Of a stretch of 52,809 bases of DNA, positions 16,390 to 28,727 are shown in pieces. A model generated the notes under the pieces. That model was given only the letters and a program-made list of their open reading frames with translations, ran no database searches and was not told where the DNA came from. Position 1 is the stretch's first letter. Each line of letters opens with the position of its first letter. Source of the DNA: Burkholderiaceae bacterium (GTDB lineage Bacteria > Pseudomonadota > Gammaproteobacteria > Burkholderiales > Burkholderiaceae); NCBI GenBank assembly GCA_947450225.1, contig CANFUO010000006.1:1-52809 (forward strand). Reading direction: 5' to 3'. The position numbers and the translations under genes were made by a program.

Positions 16390-18222
16390 TTACCCTATAG
16401 AAACTGATTGAAGTTTTTTCTTTGAGCCGTACCAAAGATTGACTAGACCACGAGAGAAGAAGACGGCAGAAAACATCGAAGTCAAAATGCCCAAACAATG
16501 CACAATTGCAAAACCTTTAATGGGGCCAGATCCAAAAGCAAGAAGAGCCAAGCCCGCAATTAAAGTCGTCACATTAGAGTCAAAAATAGTAGCCCAGGCT
16601 TTTTCGAAGCCAGTTGCAATCGCTAATTGAGGTGCAGTACCCCCACGAAGCTCTTCTCGAATACGTTCATTAATTAAGACATTGGAATCAATGGCCATAC
16701 CAAGAGCAAGAGCCATCGCAGCGATACCAGGCAAACTCAGAGTTGCTTGGAGCATCGATAAAACAGCAATTAAGAGCAAAAGATTGACAGCAAGCGCAAC
16801 TACAGAAAATAAACCAAACAGCATGTAATAGGCCAGCATAAATATTGCGATAGCGATAAAACCATAAAGTAAAGACTTAAAGCCTTTTTCAATATTTTCT
16901 GCACCAAGACTTGGTCCAATGGTACGTTCTTCAATAATTTCCATCGGCGCAGCTAAAGAGCCTGCTCGTAATAATAAAGCGAGATCATTAGCACTTTGCG
17001 TGGTAGGTTGACCCGTAATTTGGAATTTTGAGCCGAACTCACCTTGGATCGTTGCGATCGTGAGTACTTCACCCTTACCTTTTTCAAAGAGGATCATACC
17101 CATTGGCTTTTGAAGATTTTCTCGCGTGATTTCTTGCATAGCGCGACCACCGGCAGCATCTAGGCTTAAATTAACAGAGGGGCGTTGATTTTGGTCAAAA
17201 CCAGCGCTCGCATCCGTAATACGATCACCAGTAATGATGATCGATTTTTTAAATACCCCTTGACGATCACCAAACTTAAAGGCGTCCATCCCAACAGGAG
17301 GAGAGTCTTGCAAGCCAATATAGGGCTGTGTTGGATCGGCAAGTCTTGCTTCTAGAGTAGCCGTTCTACCGATAATATCTTTCGCCCTTGCAGTATCTTG
17401 CACACCCGGCAATTGAACGACAATTCTGTCATTACCTTGCTTTTGGATTACCGGTTCTTTGACTGCTAATTCATTGACCCGCTTGTTTAGCGTAATGATA
17501 TTTTGTTTAAGAGCATTTTCTTGAGTGGCTTGAAGAGCTGCAGGTTTAAAAGTGCCTGTGATAATCGCAGACTCGACTAACTTTTCCGTTTTAAAGCTTA
17601 AATCAGGAATAGTTTCCAATAGAACTTCATTCGCCTTATTCGCCTCATCGACATTCGCAAATTTAATGACGAGTTGCCCTTTAGATTTATCAATACTTTG
17701 ATAGCGAATCGATTTATCACGTAGGCGGCTGCGCGCATCACTAGCAAGGGCATTTAATTTTTTATCGACAGCGCCTTGCATATCAACCTTTAGCAAGAAG
17801 TACACGCCGCCTCTTAAATCTAAGCCCAGAGGCATCGGCAATGCATTAATGCTCGTCAAACTGTTAGGAGTATTAGAGACCAAAGATAACGCAACAATAT
17901 AGTCGGGGTTGTTAATGTCAGGATTAATTTCCTTCTCAATAACATCTTTAGCTTTTAGTTGTGAATCAGTATCATTAAAGCGAATTCTCAATACACCTTC
18001 TGCACTTGACTCTTCAAAAGCGGTTTGATTTTTGAGAAGATCCGCTTTTAATAAAGCAGCATCGATTTTCTCATGAAGCTTTGTATCAATTTTAAGACTT
18101 GTTCTTGCTGGAGCAATTTGAATCGCTGGAACCTCACCAAAAAGATTGGGAACCGAATAAACGACTCCGATGAGTAAAGCAACACCAATAACAAGGTATT
18201 TCCAAAGAGGGTAGCGATTCAT
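16390..18222 (-). CDS. secD: Protein translocase subunit SecD
   Basis: A 610-residue partner of SecF. TM1 (about 8-26) is followed by a large periplasmic region containing LPLGLDLRGGVYFLLKVD-type sequence (here MPLGLDLRGGVYFLL) and PGVQDTARAKDIIGRTATLEAR. Five C-terminal helices include ALGMAIDSNVLINERIREE. The length matches E. coli SecD (615). It lies 8 nt after yajC and 4 nt before secF. Confidence 0.95.
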   Translation of the reverse strand: MNRYPLWKYLVIGVALLIGVVYSVPNLFGEVPAIQIAPARTSLKIDTKLHEKIDAALLKADLLKNQTAFEESSAEGVLRIRFNDTDSQLKAKDVIEKEINPDINNPDYIVALSLVSNTPNSLTSINALPMPLGLDLRGGVYFLLKVDMQGAVDKKLNALASDARSRLRDKSIRYQSIDKSKGQLVIKFANVDEANKANEVLLETIPDLSFKTEKLVESAIITGTFKPAALQATQENALKQNIITLNKRVNELAVKEPVIQKQGNDRIVVQLPGVQDTARAKDIIGRTATLEARLADPTQPYIGLQDSPPVGMDAFKFGDRQGVFKKSIIITGDRITDASAGFDQNQRPSVNLSLDAAGGRAMQEITRENLQKPMGMILFEKGKGEVLTIATIQGEFGSKFQITGQPTTQSANDLALLLRAGSLAAPMEIIEERTIGPSLGAENIEKGFKSLLYGFIAIAIFMLAYYMLFGLFSVVALAVNLLLLIAVLSMLQATLSLPGIAAMALALGMAIDSNVLINERIREELRGGTAPQLAIATGFEKAWATIFDSNVTTLIAGLALLAFGSGPIKGFAIVHCLGILTSMFSAVFFSRGLVNLWYGSKKKLQSVSIG

Positions 18223-18230
18223 GCGTAGGC

Positions 18231-18557
18231 TTAAATAGATTTGAGAGTGTCTTTAGGAAGAACTGCCGCAATTGCTGATTTTTGCATTTTGACAGTTAAG
18301 TTAGGCGCTAATTCCACAGTAACATATTGGTCATTTAATTCAGTAATTTTCCCCAATAAGCCACTTGCTGTAGTTACTTCATCGCCTTTTGCGACAGACT
18401 CAATCATTGCTTTTAATTCTTTTTGGCGTTTCATTTGCGGTCTGATCATGACAAAGTACAGCACTGCAAACATACCGATCATCATTACGATAGAAGAAAT
18501 ACCGCTATCTCCTCCAGTTGCTCCACCAAACTGTGCATATGCATTGTTAATCCACAT
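18231..18557 (-). CDS. yajC: Sec translocase accessory protein YajC
   Basis: A 108-residue protein with one transmembrane helix (about 22-40, MMIGMFAVLYFVMIRPQMKR) and the small cytoplasmic domain MIESVAKGDEVTTASGLLGKI typical of YajC. It associates with SecDF. It is transcribed with secD; 60 nt separate it from tgt upstream. Confidence 0.94.
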   Translation of the reverse strand: MWINNAYAQFGGATGGDSGISSIVMMIGMFAVLYFVMIRPQMKRQKELKAMIESVAKGDEVTTASGLLGKITELNDQYVTVELAPNLTVKMQKSAIAAVLPKDTLKSI

Positions 18558-18617
18558 AGTAAATCCCTATAAGTTAATAAATCGTGTTGTAGTTAATTAA
18601 AGTAGATTTTAACGGAC

Positions 18618-20868
<2,251 letters not shown>

Positions 20869-20917
20869 AGATGAATTAACAGTAAATGAAATATTCTAAA
20901 CGTAATACCTAAATTCC

Positions 20918-22978
20918 ATGCCAGAAAGTAAATCCCCTTTATCTCGACTTGGGCTGACTAGTCCAGCAGCACTGGCGTTACATTTGCCTATTCGCTATGA
21001 AGATGAAACCTTATTAATCTCGATTGATCAAGCTAGTCGAGGATTAAGCCAGGATGCAGTGCAAACCCAAGGCAAGGTGATTGGGTGTGAGGTTAAATTT
21101 CGGCCACGCCGACAATTAGTTGTTTTAATCGCAGATCAAGACGCTGAATTAACACTTCGATTCTTAAATTTTTACCCTAGTCAACAAAAGCAAATGGCAG
21201 TCGGTAATTTTTTAAGAGTAAGAGGAGAAGTGAGGCAGGGATTTTTTGGGCCAGAAATGGTCCATCCCACGGTTAAACAGTTACTACCAGATACGCCTTT
21301 GCCACAACAATTAACACCGATTTATTCGACGATAGCGGGAGTTGGGCAGATTACTGTTCGAAAAGGAATAGAAAAGGGACTCAAAGAAGTTTCAGTCAAA
21401 CAATTTTTAAAAGAAATCATTCCATTATCAAAAATAGAAAATCCTAAATATACTTTTTTAAAAGAATTACCAAGTCTAGAAGAGTCGATTTTTACCCTTC
21501 ACTACCCAGATCCAATAATAGACAAGCAGTCCTTAATCGAGCGAACACATCCTGCGTGGAGAAGGGTTCAATTTGAGGAATTATTAGCGCAGCAATTGTC
21601 GCTGCAAAGAGCCCATATTGAAAGACAAAAGAGAAAATCTCCGCAGATGTCAAATCAATCTGGCGAATTAGTGAACCGGCTACTGAATATATTGCCGTTT
21701 ACGCTCACTAAAGCACAACAAAAAGTATGGCGGGAAATAGCGAATGACTTAGAAAAATCATATCCCATGAATCGCTTATTGCAAGGAGATGTTGGCAGCG
21801 GCAAAACTGCCGTAGCCGCACTTGCTGCAGCCTATGCCATTGATCACGGCTATCAAGTTGCGTTAATGGCGCCAACCGAAATTTTGGCGGAACAGCACTT
21901 TCGGAAATTCACACCCTGGTTTTCCGAGTTAGGTATAGAAATCTGTTGGTTGACGGGTAGTCTTAAGGCAAAAGAAAAAAGAATCGCACAAGAAAAAATT
22001 ATGAATGGCCAAGCACAACTTGCTATCGGTACGCATGCCTTGATTCAAGAAAATGTGGAATTTAAAAACTTAGGGCTTGCCATTATTGATGAACAACATC
22101 GTTTTGGAGTTAGACAAAGGTTGCAGTTTCATAGTCAACAAGGAGATGAAGCTATTTATGCCCATCAGTTAATGATGTCTGCAACACCAATACCAAGAAC
22201 CTTAGCGATGACTTACTATGCTGACCTAGAAATCTCGGTGATTGATGAATTACCGCCAGGCAGAAAACCCATTCTGACAAAAACATTGAAAGACTCTAGA
22301 AGACCTGATGTGATACAAGGTATTCGCGCAGAATTACTCCAAGGAAGACAAGCATATTGGGTATGCCCGTTAATAGAAGAATCTGAAGTGTTGCAATTAC
22401 AAACAGTAGTTGATACCCATCTGGTTTTAAAACAAGAGTTAACAGAATTTCAGGTAGGAATGATTCATGGCAAGATGTCTAGTGAGGATAAGTCAGCCAT
22501 CATGAATGAATTTAAACAAGGCAATATTCAACTACTCGTAAGTACAACTGTAATCGAGGTTGGGGTTGATGTACCGAATGCAACATTAATGGTTATCGAA
22601 CATGCCGAGCGATTTGGATATTCTCAAATACATCAATTACGTGGGCGAGTAGGAAGAGGAGAGGCTGAGTCCGTTTGTATTTTATTGTATGGGGAGCAAT
22701 TATCTTTAGCTGCAAAAGAGAGGTTAAAGGTCCTAAGAGAAAATACAGATGGTTTTGTCATCGCAGAGCATGACTTATCCCTTAGAGGCCCTGGGGAATT
22801 ATTGGGCGCTAAGCAATCTGGTGAGTCGATGTTAAGATTTGTTGACTTACAAAGAGACGCGTGGCTGGTCTCGTTAGTAAAAGATTTTGCCCATGATATA
22901 TTAAATAAATCACCGCAATTAGCAGAACTTCATTTACAACGTTGGTTAGGATCTCGAGTTGACTACCTTAAGGCTTAA
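20918..22978 (+). CDS. recG: ATP-dependent DNA helicase RecG
   Basis: A 686-residue helicase that remodels stalled forks and Holliday junctions. The N-terminal wedge/OB domain is followed by Walker A QGDVGSGKTAVAA (about 290), the DEQH box (about 390), MSATPIPRTLAMT, and the C-terminal motifs STTVIEVGVDVPNA and HQLRGRVGRG. The length is normal. There is no SD before ATG 20918. oxyR begins 2 nt after the stop. Confidence 0.95.
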   Translation: MPESKSPLSRLGLTSPAALALHLPIRYEDETLLISIDQASRGLSQDAVQTQGKVIGCEVKFRPRRQLVVLIADQDAELTLRFLNFYPSQQKQMAVGNFLRVRGEVRQGFFGPEMVHPTVKQLLPDTPLPQQLTPIYSTIAGVGQITVRKGIEKGLKEVSVKQFLKEIIPLSKIENPKYTFLKELPSLEESIFTLHYPDPIIDKQSLIERTHPAWRRVQFEELLAQQLSLQRAHIERQKRKSPQMSNQSGELVNRLLNILPFTLTKAQQKVWREIANDLEKSYPMNRLLQGDVGSGKTAVAALAAAYAIDHGYQVALMAPTEILAEQHFRKFTPWFSELGIEICWLTGSLKAKEKRIAQEKIMNGQAQLAIGTHALIQENVEFKNLGLAIIDEQHRFGVRQRLQFHSQQGDEAIYAHQLMMSATPIPRTLAMTYYADLEISVIDELPPGRKPILTKTLKDSRRPDVIQGIRAELLQGRQAYWVCPLIEESEVLQLQTVVDTHLVLKQELTEFQVGMIHGKMSSEDKSAIMNEFKQGNIQLLVSTTVIEVGVDVPNATLMVIEHAERFGYSQIHQLRGRVGRGEAESVCILLYGEQLSLAAKERLKVLRENTDGFVIAEHDLSLRGPGELLGAKQSGESMLRFVDLQRDAWLVSLVKDFAHDILNKSPQLAELHLQRWLGSRVDYLKA

Positions 22979-22980
22979 AC

Positions 22981-23907
22981 ATGACATTAACTGAACTTCG
23001 ATACATAGTTGCCTTGGCCAAAGAGAAGCATTTTGGCCGTGCATCACAGCTATGCTTTGTGTCTCAGCCGACGCTTTCAGTGGCAGTGAAAAAACTAGAA
23101 GATGAATTAGGCGTGCAAATATTTCACCGTCATTCGGGTGAAATAACGCTAACTCCCCAGGGAAAAATATTAATAGAACAAGCGCATCGTGTGTTAGATG
23201 AAGCGAAGCAATTTTCAGACATGGCAAAAATTGGTGTAGACCCAATGAAAGGCTCTTTAAGATTAGGTACGATATACACAATTGCCCCTTATTTACTGCC
23301 GAGCCTCGTTCGCCAATCTAAAGAGCTTTTGCCTCATAGCCCATTATTTTTGTATGAAACGTTTACAGCCTCCATTTTGGAAATGCTCAAGTTAGATGAC
23401 TTGGATTGCGCCATATTGGCTGAACCATTTAACACAAATGGTTTAGAGATTATTGAGTTATATGATGAGCCTTATCTAGTAACGGTGCCTAGTGCTCATG
23501 AATGGGCAAGTCGGGTTAAGATTGAACCGCATGAATTGGCATCCCAAAACATGTTGTTATTGGGAGCGGGACATTGTTTTAGGGATCATGTGTTGCAAGT
23601 CTGTCCAGAGCTCAATCGCTCGCCGTTTTTATTTGAAGAAGGACCAAAAAACTATGAAGGTTCTTCTTTAGAAACCATTAGACAGATGGTTATGGGGGGC
23701 ATTGGTATCTCAGTCTTACCAAGAACAGCGGTATCAAAGAATAATTACAAAGAAGCCTTGGTCAAATATATACCTTTTGTAGAGCCAGAGCCTGTTAGAA
23801 GAGTTGTTCTAGCCTATCGTAAAGGGATTCTTCGCGCGCCAGCAGTAAAGGTACTTGCTCAGGCAATTCGGGGTTGTGAACTAATGGATGTGAAGTGGCT
23901 TTATTAA
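22981..23907 (+). CDS. oxyR: Hydrogen peroxide sensor and regulator OxyR
   Basis: A 308-residue LysR-type regulator. The N-terminal winged HTH ([33 protein letters not shown]) is typical. The redox cysteines fall at residues 199 ([11 protein letters not shown]) and 208 (QVCPEL), the same positions as C199/C208 in E. coli OxyR, so the peroxide-sensing disulphide should be functional. It is carried in a recG-oxyR-ubiA operon (2-nt gap before, 13-bp overlap after), as in several betaproteobacteria. Confidence 0.94.
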   Translation: MTLTELRYIVALAKEKHFGRASQLCFVSQPTLSVAVKKLEDELGVQIFHRHSGEITLTPQGKILIEQAHRVLDEAKQFSDMAKIGVDPMKGSLRLGTIYTIAPYLLPSLVRQSKELLPHSPLFLYETFTASILEMLKLDDLDCAILAEPFNTNGLEIIELYDEPYLVTVPSAHEWASRVKIEPHELASQNMLLLGAGHCFRDHVLQVCPELNRSPFLFEEGPKNYEGSSLETIRQMVMGGIGISVLPRTAVSKNNYKEALVKYIPFVEPEPVRRVVLAYRKGILRAPAVKVLAQAIRGCELMDVKWLY

Positions 23908-24773
23908 ACAACAACATTAAAGAACGATTATTGCAATATGCGTATTTAGTACGTTTGCATAAACCGATTGGCACAGTCCTACTACTTTGGCCGACGTTAT
24001 GGGCCTTATGGTTTGCGAGTCAAGGGCAGCCACCTTTGCTGCATGTCCTTATTTTTTCTGCAGGAACATTGTTAATGAGAAGTGCGGGTTGCGCTGTGAA
24101 TGATTATGCTGATCGAGAATTTGATCGACATGTGAAACGAACCGAAAAAAGACCACTCACTTCAGGGCAAATCAGCGGCAAAGAGACATTAATGGTGGCA
24201 GGCATATTAGCTTTATTATCATTTGCACTAGTTCTACCACTGAATCGCTTAACTATTGAGTTATCGTTCGCTGCGTTGTTCATTGCAATTCTTTACCCGT
24301 TTACCAAGCGTTTTTTTTCAATGCCACAAGCCATTTTAGGAATAGCATTTGGATTTGGGATTCCAATGGCATACGCGGCTGAGTTAAATACCTTACCTTG
24401 GCAAGCATGGCTAATGTTGTTGGGAAATATTTTTTGGGCCATTGCCTATGACACTGCGTACGCCATGGTTGACCGAGATGATGACATAAGAATAGGAATT
24501 AAAACTTCGGCCATCACCTTCGGGAAATATGAAGTTACTGCTATTGTGATTTGCTATATCTTATTTCTAGGCATTATGGCCTTTTTGGCGATGTTAGAGA
24601 ACTTAAATGCTTGGTTTTGGCTGGGTTGGGTTGTGGCAGCAATATGTGCTGTTTACCATTTCACATTAGTGAGGACACGAGATCGTATGAAATGTTTTGC
24701 TGCGTTTAACCATAATAATTGGTTGGGCGCAGCTTTATTTACTGGCGTTGCCTTAGCTTACTATTTTCAATAA
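23895..24773 (+). CDS. ubiA: 4-hydroxybenzoate polyprenyltransferase
   Basis: A 292-residue integral membrane enzyme of ubiquinone synthesis that prenylates 4-hydroxybenzoate. The two Asp-rich motifs NDYADREFD and [12 protein letters not shown] bind the Mg-diphosphate. About eight hydrophobic helices are present. The GTG start at 23895 overlaps the end of oxyR, with a GGATG-like SD. No later Met would keep the conserved [16 protein letters not shown] block intact. It ends one base before the convergent proC. Confidence 0.94.
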   Translation: MALLNNNIKERLLQYAYLVRLHKPIGTVLLLWPTLWALWFASQGQPPLLHVLIFSAGTLLMRSAGCAVNDYADREFDRHVKRTEKRPLTSGQISGKETLMVAGILALLSFALVLPLNRLTIELSFAALFIAILYPFTKRFFSMPQAILGIAFGFGIPMAYAAELNTLPWQAWLMLLGNIFWAIAYDTAYAMVDRDDDIRIGIKTSAITFGKYEVTAIVICYILFLGIMAFLAMLENLNAWFWLGWVVAAICAVYHFTLVRTRDRMKCFAAFNHNNWLGAALFTGVALAYYFQ

Positions 24774-25625
24774 TTATTTATTGCCAAATTCGTCGCCCAT
24801 TTCTTTAGCGCGAAGATTGGCGGCGTGAACAGCTTCTTCTAAAGCCTCACCCCAAGCTCTTTGCCTTAAAACCTCTAATGCTGCAAAGGTAGTGCCACCC
24901 TTAGAAGTCACCTTCTCCCTAAGGGTACTTGCAGACTCAGATGAGCTCAAAGCCAACTCACCTGCACCAATGACGGTTTGTGTGGCTAATAGTTGAGCTT
25001 GTTCTATGCTAAGTCCTAGTGCTTGCCCACTATTTGTGAGATGTTCAATCATGGCAAAAACGTAAGCAGGCCCGCTTCCAGAAATTGCGGTAACCGCATC
25101 TAAAAGAGATTCCTTAGAGACCCAAATGGATGCCCCGATTGATTTACAAACTATGTTAATCAGATCGATATCTTGTTGATTAACATGTTGGCCAGCAAAT
25201 AAACCCGTTATTCCCTTTTGGATCAGTGCAGGGGTATTAGGCATCGCACGTACAATCCGAGAATGTCCCAATTGCTTAGCAATATCTGTAATTCTGACGC
25301 CGGCCACAATACTTAGCGTCAATAACTTTGGCTCCGTTAAATGCGAAATACTATTTTTGAGTTGCAAAATCGCCTCTAAGAGCTGTTGAGGTTTGACGCA
25401 CAGCACAAGTAGTTGTGATACTTCAAGAAAGTTTCCACACTGAGACAAGTCAGTCGCTGTGCGAATGTTGAATTGTTCAGTTAAGTGATTTCGAGCGGTT
25501 GGAAGAGGATCAATAGCTAACAAATTTTGCGGCTCAAACCCTTGCTTGATTAGGCCACTAATAATGGCGCTTGCCATATTGCCGCCACCTAAAAATGCAA
25601 TTTTAATTTGGTTAGTTGGAATCAT
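24774..25625 (-). CDS. proC: Pyrroline-5-carboxylate reductase
   Basis: A 283-residue enzyme of the last proline-synthesis step. The Rossmann motif IAFLGGGNMASAII, the RAMPNTPALIQKGITGLF block and the signature SGSGPAYVFAMIEHLTNSGQALGLS are all present. It overlaps yggS by 4 bp. proC-yggS linkage is common and fits the role of YggS in PLP homeostasis near amino-acid genes. Confidence 0.94.
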   Translation of the reverse strand: MIPTNQIKIAFLGGGNMASAIISGLIKQGFEPQNLLAIDPLPTARNHLTEQFNIRTATDLSQCGNFLEVSQLLVLCVKPQQLLEAILQLKNSISHLTEPKLLTLSIVAGVRITDIAKQLGHSRIVRAMPNTPALIQKGITGLFAGQHVNQQDIDLINIVCKSIGASIWVSKESLLDAVTAISGSGPAYVFAMIEHLTNSGQALGLSIEQAQLLATQTVIGAGELALSSSESASTLREKVTSKGGTTFAALEVLRQRAWGEALEEAVHAANLRAKEMGDEFGNK

Positions 25626-26350
25626 TCTTCTTCTAATGTTTCTGGAGGTTCCTCAGTATTTCGTGCGCCAAAAATAGCAGTACCAATTCGTACCATCGTA
25701 CTCCCAGAACGAATGGCTGGTTCGAGATCATCAGACATACCTAGAGATAGAGTGTCAAACTTATTTTTGAATTGATGTCTTTTGAGATGTTTTTGGATTT
25801 CTAAAAAAAGATGATGAAAATCTTTCATGGATTGCAAGGATGCGCCTGGCTCAGGAATAGCCATTAAACCCCGAAGTGATAAATTAGGTAATTCAACAAT
25901 ATCTAAGCAAACTAATAAGGCTTCCCTAGGTGAAACACCACTTTTGGTAGATTCCCCTGAAATGTTGACTTGTAAACAAATATTTAAATCTGGTAAATCA
26001 CGAGGCCTTTGCTCTGAAAGGCGTTGCGCAATTTTTAAGCGATCGACACTTTGAACCCAGTCAAATGATTCCGCGATGAAACGTGTTTTATTACTTTGAA
26101 TGGGGCCAATAAAATGCCAAATGAGATTTTTGCGTATGTCTTGCAAAGCCTCAATCTTATCGACACCTTCTTGGACATAATTTTCAGCAAATTGCAATTG
26201 ACCAGCAACATAAGCTTCGCGGACCAATTCTTTGGAATGTGTTTTAGAAACAGCAATTAAGCTAACATTATTTTTATCTCGATTAGCGCCTTCACAAGCG
26301 AGCTGAATTCTGCTTTTTACTTGCAATAAATTATTTTCAATGGCGCTCAT
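25622..26350 (-). CDS. yggS: PLP homeostasis protein YggS/PLPBP
   Basis: A 242-residue TIM-barrel protein that binds pyridoxal 5'-phosphate but has no known enzymatic activity. The PLP lysine is in LIAVSKTHSKE (about Lys 35), followed by FAENYVQEGVDKI, WHFIGPIQSNKTR and the C-terminal LSLGMSDDLEPAIRSGSTMVRIGTAIFG. It sits between glcF and proC with 4-bp overlaps on both sides. Confidence 0.93.
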   Translation of the reverse strand: MSAIENNLLQVKSRIQLACEGANRDKNNVSLIAVSKTHSKELVREAYVAGQLQFAENYVQEGVDKIEALQDIRKNLIWHFIGPIQSNKTRFIAESFDWVQSVDRLKIAQRLSEQRPRDLPDLNICLQVNISGESTKSGVSPREALLVCLDIVELPNLSLRGLMAIPEPGASLQSMKDFHHLFLEIQKHLKRHQFKNKFDTLSLGMSDDLEPAIRSGSTMVRIGTAIFGARNTEEPPETLEEE

Positions 26351-27609
26351 GGGTTTAGTTTCTTCATTATCAGTTGATCGATGATTTCAATCCAATGGAC
26401 AACAGGAATTTCTTCATTTTGTAATTGGGTTATGCACCCGACATTTCCTGAGGCGATATATTGAGATTGATTGCTTTCGCAAGCTTGTAATAGATGATTG
26501 AGTTTTTGTTCTCGAAGTTGGTTAGATAAAGATTCCTGTAGTATCGAATAGGTACCGGCAGAGCCACAACATAAATGACTATTCTCACACAAGTTGATTC
26601 TGACACCTAATTGTGAAAGTATATCTTCAACCTTGCCTTGAATTTTTTGGCCGTGCGAAAGTGTGCATGGGGGATGATACGTAATTCCAGGCTTTACTTC
26701 TGCGCCAACTTGGGCAATTAATTGTTGGATATAGGATGGAATAATCTCGCTAACGTCTTTTGTTAAGACACTCATTTGCTGGGCTTTTTCGGCATATTCG
26801 GAATCATTTCTTAACAAATAGCCATAATCTTTGACCATGACGCCACAACCAGAGGCATTCATCACAATAGCCGTAATGTTTTGGGCTTCGATGATCGGCC
26901 ACCAAGCATCGATATTTCTTCGTGCGTCACTCAGCCCGCCATCATGGTCATTTAAGTGATGACGAAGAGCGCCACAGCATCCAGCAGAAGATGGGGCAAT
27001 GAGTTGAATCTTTAAAAACTCAAAGACGCGACGTGTTGCTTGGTTAATATTCGGAAGCATGCCAGGCTGAACGCAGCCCTCTAAAAGCAACATATTCTCT
27101 TGATAAACAACTTTTGCTTGAGAATTCGTTGAAGCACTAAAGTATGGACTAGGTATTTTCTTTTGTAAGCTACTTGGCAATAGGGGTTTAATTGCTCTCC
27201 CCAAAGAAATTGCTGGCTCAAAGAGTGCTGGCCTTGTTAAAGTTTCTTTTAGTAACCATCTGGTTATACGTTCCTTGGCAGGTCTTTTTGGTGTTTGTTC
27301 TTCAGCCCATTTCCTACCAATATCCAATAGATGGCCATATTGAACTCCACTAGGACATGTGCTCTCACAATTTCGGCAAGTTAAACAACGATCTAAATGG
27401 GTGCGCGTTTTTTCTGTAGCAACAGCACCTTCCGCCATTTGTTTAATTAAATAAATTCGACCACGAGGGCCGTCAAGCTCATCCCCCAATAATTGATAGG
27501 TAGGGCAGGTAGCTGTACAAAAGCCACAGTGAACACAATTCGATAAAAGTTTTTGGGCTTCTAAACCATCAGAATCATTTGCGTATACGGGAGACAAATC
27601 TGTTTGCAT
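26347..27609 (-). CDS. glcF: Glycolate oxidase iron-sulfur subunit
   Basis: A 420-residue subunit. Two ferredoxin-type motifs, CVHCGFCTATCP and CLTCRNCESTCP, bind 4Fe-4S clusters. Two CCG-type domains follow (SSAGCCGALRHH and SHLCCGSAGTYSI). It passes electrons from GlcDE to the quinone pool. It is third in glcD-glcE-glcF, 3 nt after glcE, and overlaps yggS by 4 bp. Confidence 0.94.
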   Translation of the reverse strand: MQTDLSPVYANDSDGLEAQKLLSNCVHCGFCTATCPTYQLLGDELDGPRGRIYLIKQMAEGAVATEKTRTHLDRCLTCRNCESTCPSGVQYGHLLDIGRKWAEEQTPKRPAKERITRWLLKETLTRPALFEPAISLGRAIKPLLPSSLQKKIPSPYFSASTNSQAKVVYQENMLLLEGCVQPGMLPNINQATRRVFEFLKIQLIAPSSAGCCGALRHHLNDHDGGLSDARRNIDAWWPIIEAQNITAIVMNASGCGVMVKDYGYLLRNDSEYAEKAQQMSVLTKDVSEIIPSYIQQLIAQVGAEVKPGITYHPPCTLSHGQKIQGKVEDILSQLGVRINLCENSHLCCGSAGTYSILQESLSNQLREQKLNHLLQACESNQSQYIASGNVGCITQLQNEEIPVVHWIEIIDQLIMKKLNP

Positions 27610-27612
27610 AAA

Positions 27613-28713
27613 TTAAATGGGCATTCTTCCTGTTTGAAAAATACCGTGAGGATCAAAAGTTTGTCGAACCCTTTGTTGAACAATGGCTAAAGGGGCGGTT
27701 AGTGGGTTTGCCGTGATGGGCGTAAATACAGAGTTAGTCGTATTGTTATGGCGAAACAAAGTGGCATGTCCCTGATGATCTGATGCAAGTTCTTGTACTT
27801 TGGTCGCTGAAATATCAGCCTTAATCCATCGCTGCCCACCCAACCATTCGATGATAGTGGCGTGCTCAGTTGCAAAAGGTTTTGATAATGGATTTACTGC
27901 AAATCTCCACAATGGGACAGTCGAGTCCATGAAGAAAGGATGTGTTTGTTCGCGGATGCTTTCCCAAAATAGATTTGCCTCTAAGGCCTGTATAAGTTGA
28001 GCTGATAATTGCGCTTGCATTTTTGAAATTGCTGCATCTACGGCTGCCACAGCACCAGCAAGACGAATCCACAAAGAGCCGTTTTTTGAATCACCTATCC
28101 ACGCACTTGCTGATAAAGGCAGTGGTTGACTAGCCCAAGTATTCATTTGAATGATTGCTTGATCCGCCGGAATTTCAAATTTTAATGTTGCAGCTTTTGC
28201 TGGGCAGGGTAGAACTTTGATAGAGACATCCAGTAAAAGCGCTAATGTACCTAAGGATCCTGGCATGAGACGAGAAACATCATAGCCAGCTACATTTTTC
28301 ATTACATTGCCACCAAAGGAAAGAACCTCGGCTTGACCATCCATGATCTTGACCCCGAGCACATAGTCCCTTAAACCACCATATTGACCCCGGCCAGGAC
28401 CGGCTAACCCAGTCGCTATCATTCCGCCAATTGTGGCGCCATCACCAAAATGAGGTGGGTCAAAGGGGAAATATTGGTTTTTTTCTGCTAATGCAGATTC
28501 AACATCTTTTAAAGCGGTACCTGCACGAACCGTAATGACTAATTCTTCTGGTTGGTAATCTAATATGCCAGAATAAGTCTTCGTATTTAAAGAATCTCCT
28601 GTAGCGCAATCACCATACCAATGCTTAGAGCCACCGCCGCAGATATTTAATTTCTTTTGCGCAGAAATGGCAGATTGAATTTGTTCTTTAAACTGATGAA
28701 TGACGGCTTGCAT
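27613..28713 (-). CDS. glcE: Glycolate oxidase FAD-binding subunit
   Basis: A 366-residue FAD-linked oxidase subunit. The PCMH-type FAD domain shows FDPPHFGDGATIGGMIATGLAGPGRG and YGGLRDYVLGVKI, with GGNVMKNVAGYDVSRL following. It pairs with GlcD. It lies 14 nt downstream of glcD and 3 nt upstream of glcF. Confidence 0.93.
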   Translation of the reverse strand: MQAVIHQFKEQIQSAISAQKKLNICGGGSKHWYGDCATGDSLNTKTYSGILDYQPEELVITVRAGTALKDVESALAEKNQYFPFDPPHFGDGATIGGMIATGLAGPGRGQYGGLRDYVLGVKIMDGQAEVLSFGGNVMKNVAGYDVSRLMPGSLGTLALLLDVSIKVLPCPAKAATLKFEIPADQAIIQMNTWASQPLPLSASAWIGDSKNGSLWIRLAGAVAAVDAAISKMQAQLSAQLIQALEANLFWESIREQTHPFFMDSTVPLWRFAVNPLSKPFATEHATIIEWLGGQRWIKADISATKVQELASDHQGHATLFRHNNTTNSVFTPITANPLTAPLAIVQQRVRQTFDPHGIFQTGRMPI

Positions 28714-28727
28714 ATACGAAGTTATTA

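Noticed and set aside
18241..18600. A 119-codon plus-strand frame over yajC
   Set aside because: Antisense shadow of yajC; no start signal and no recognisable domain.
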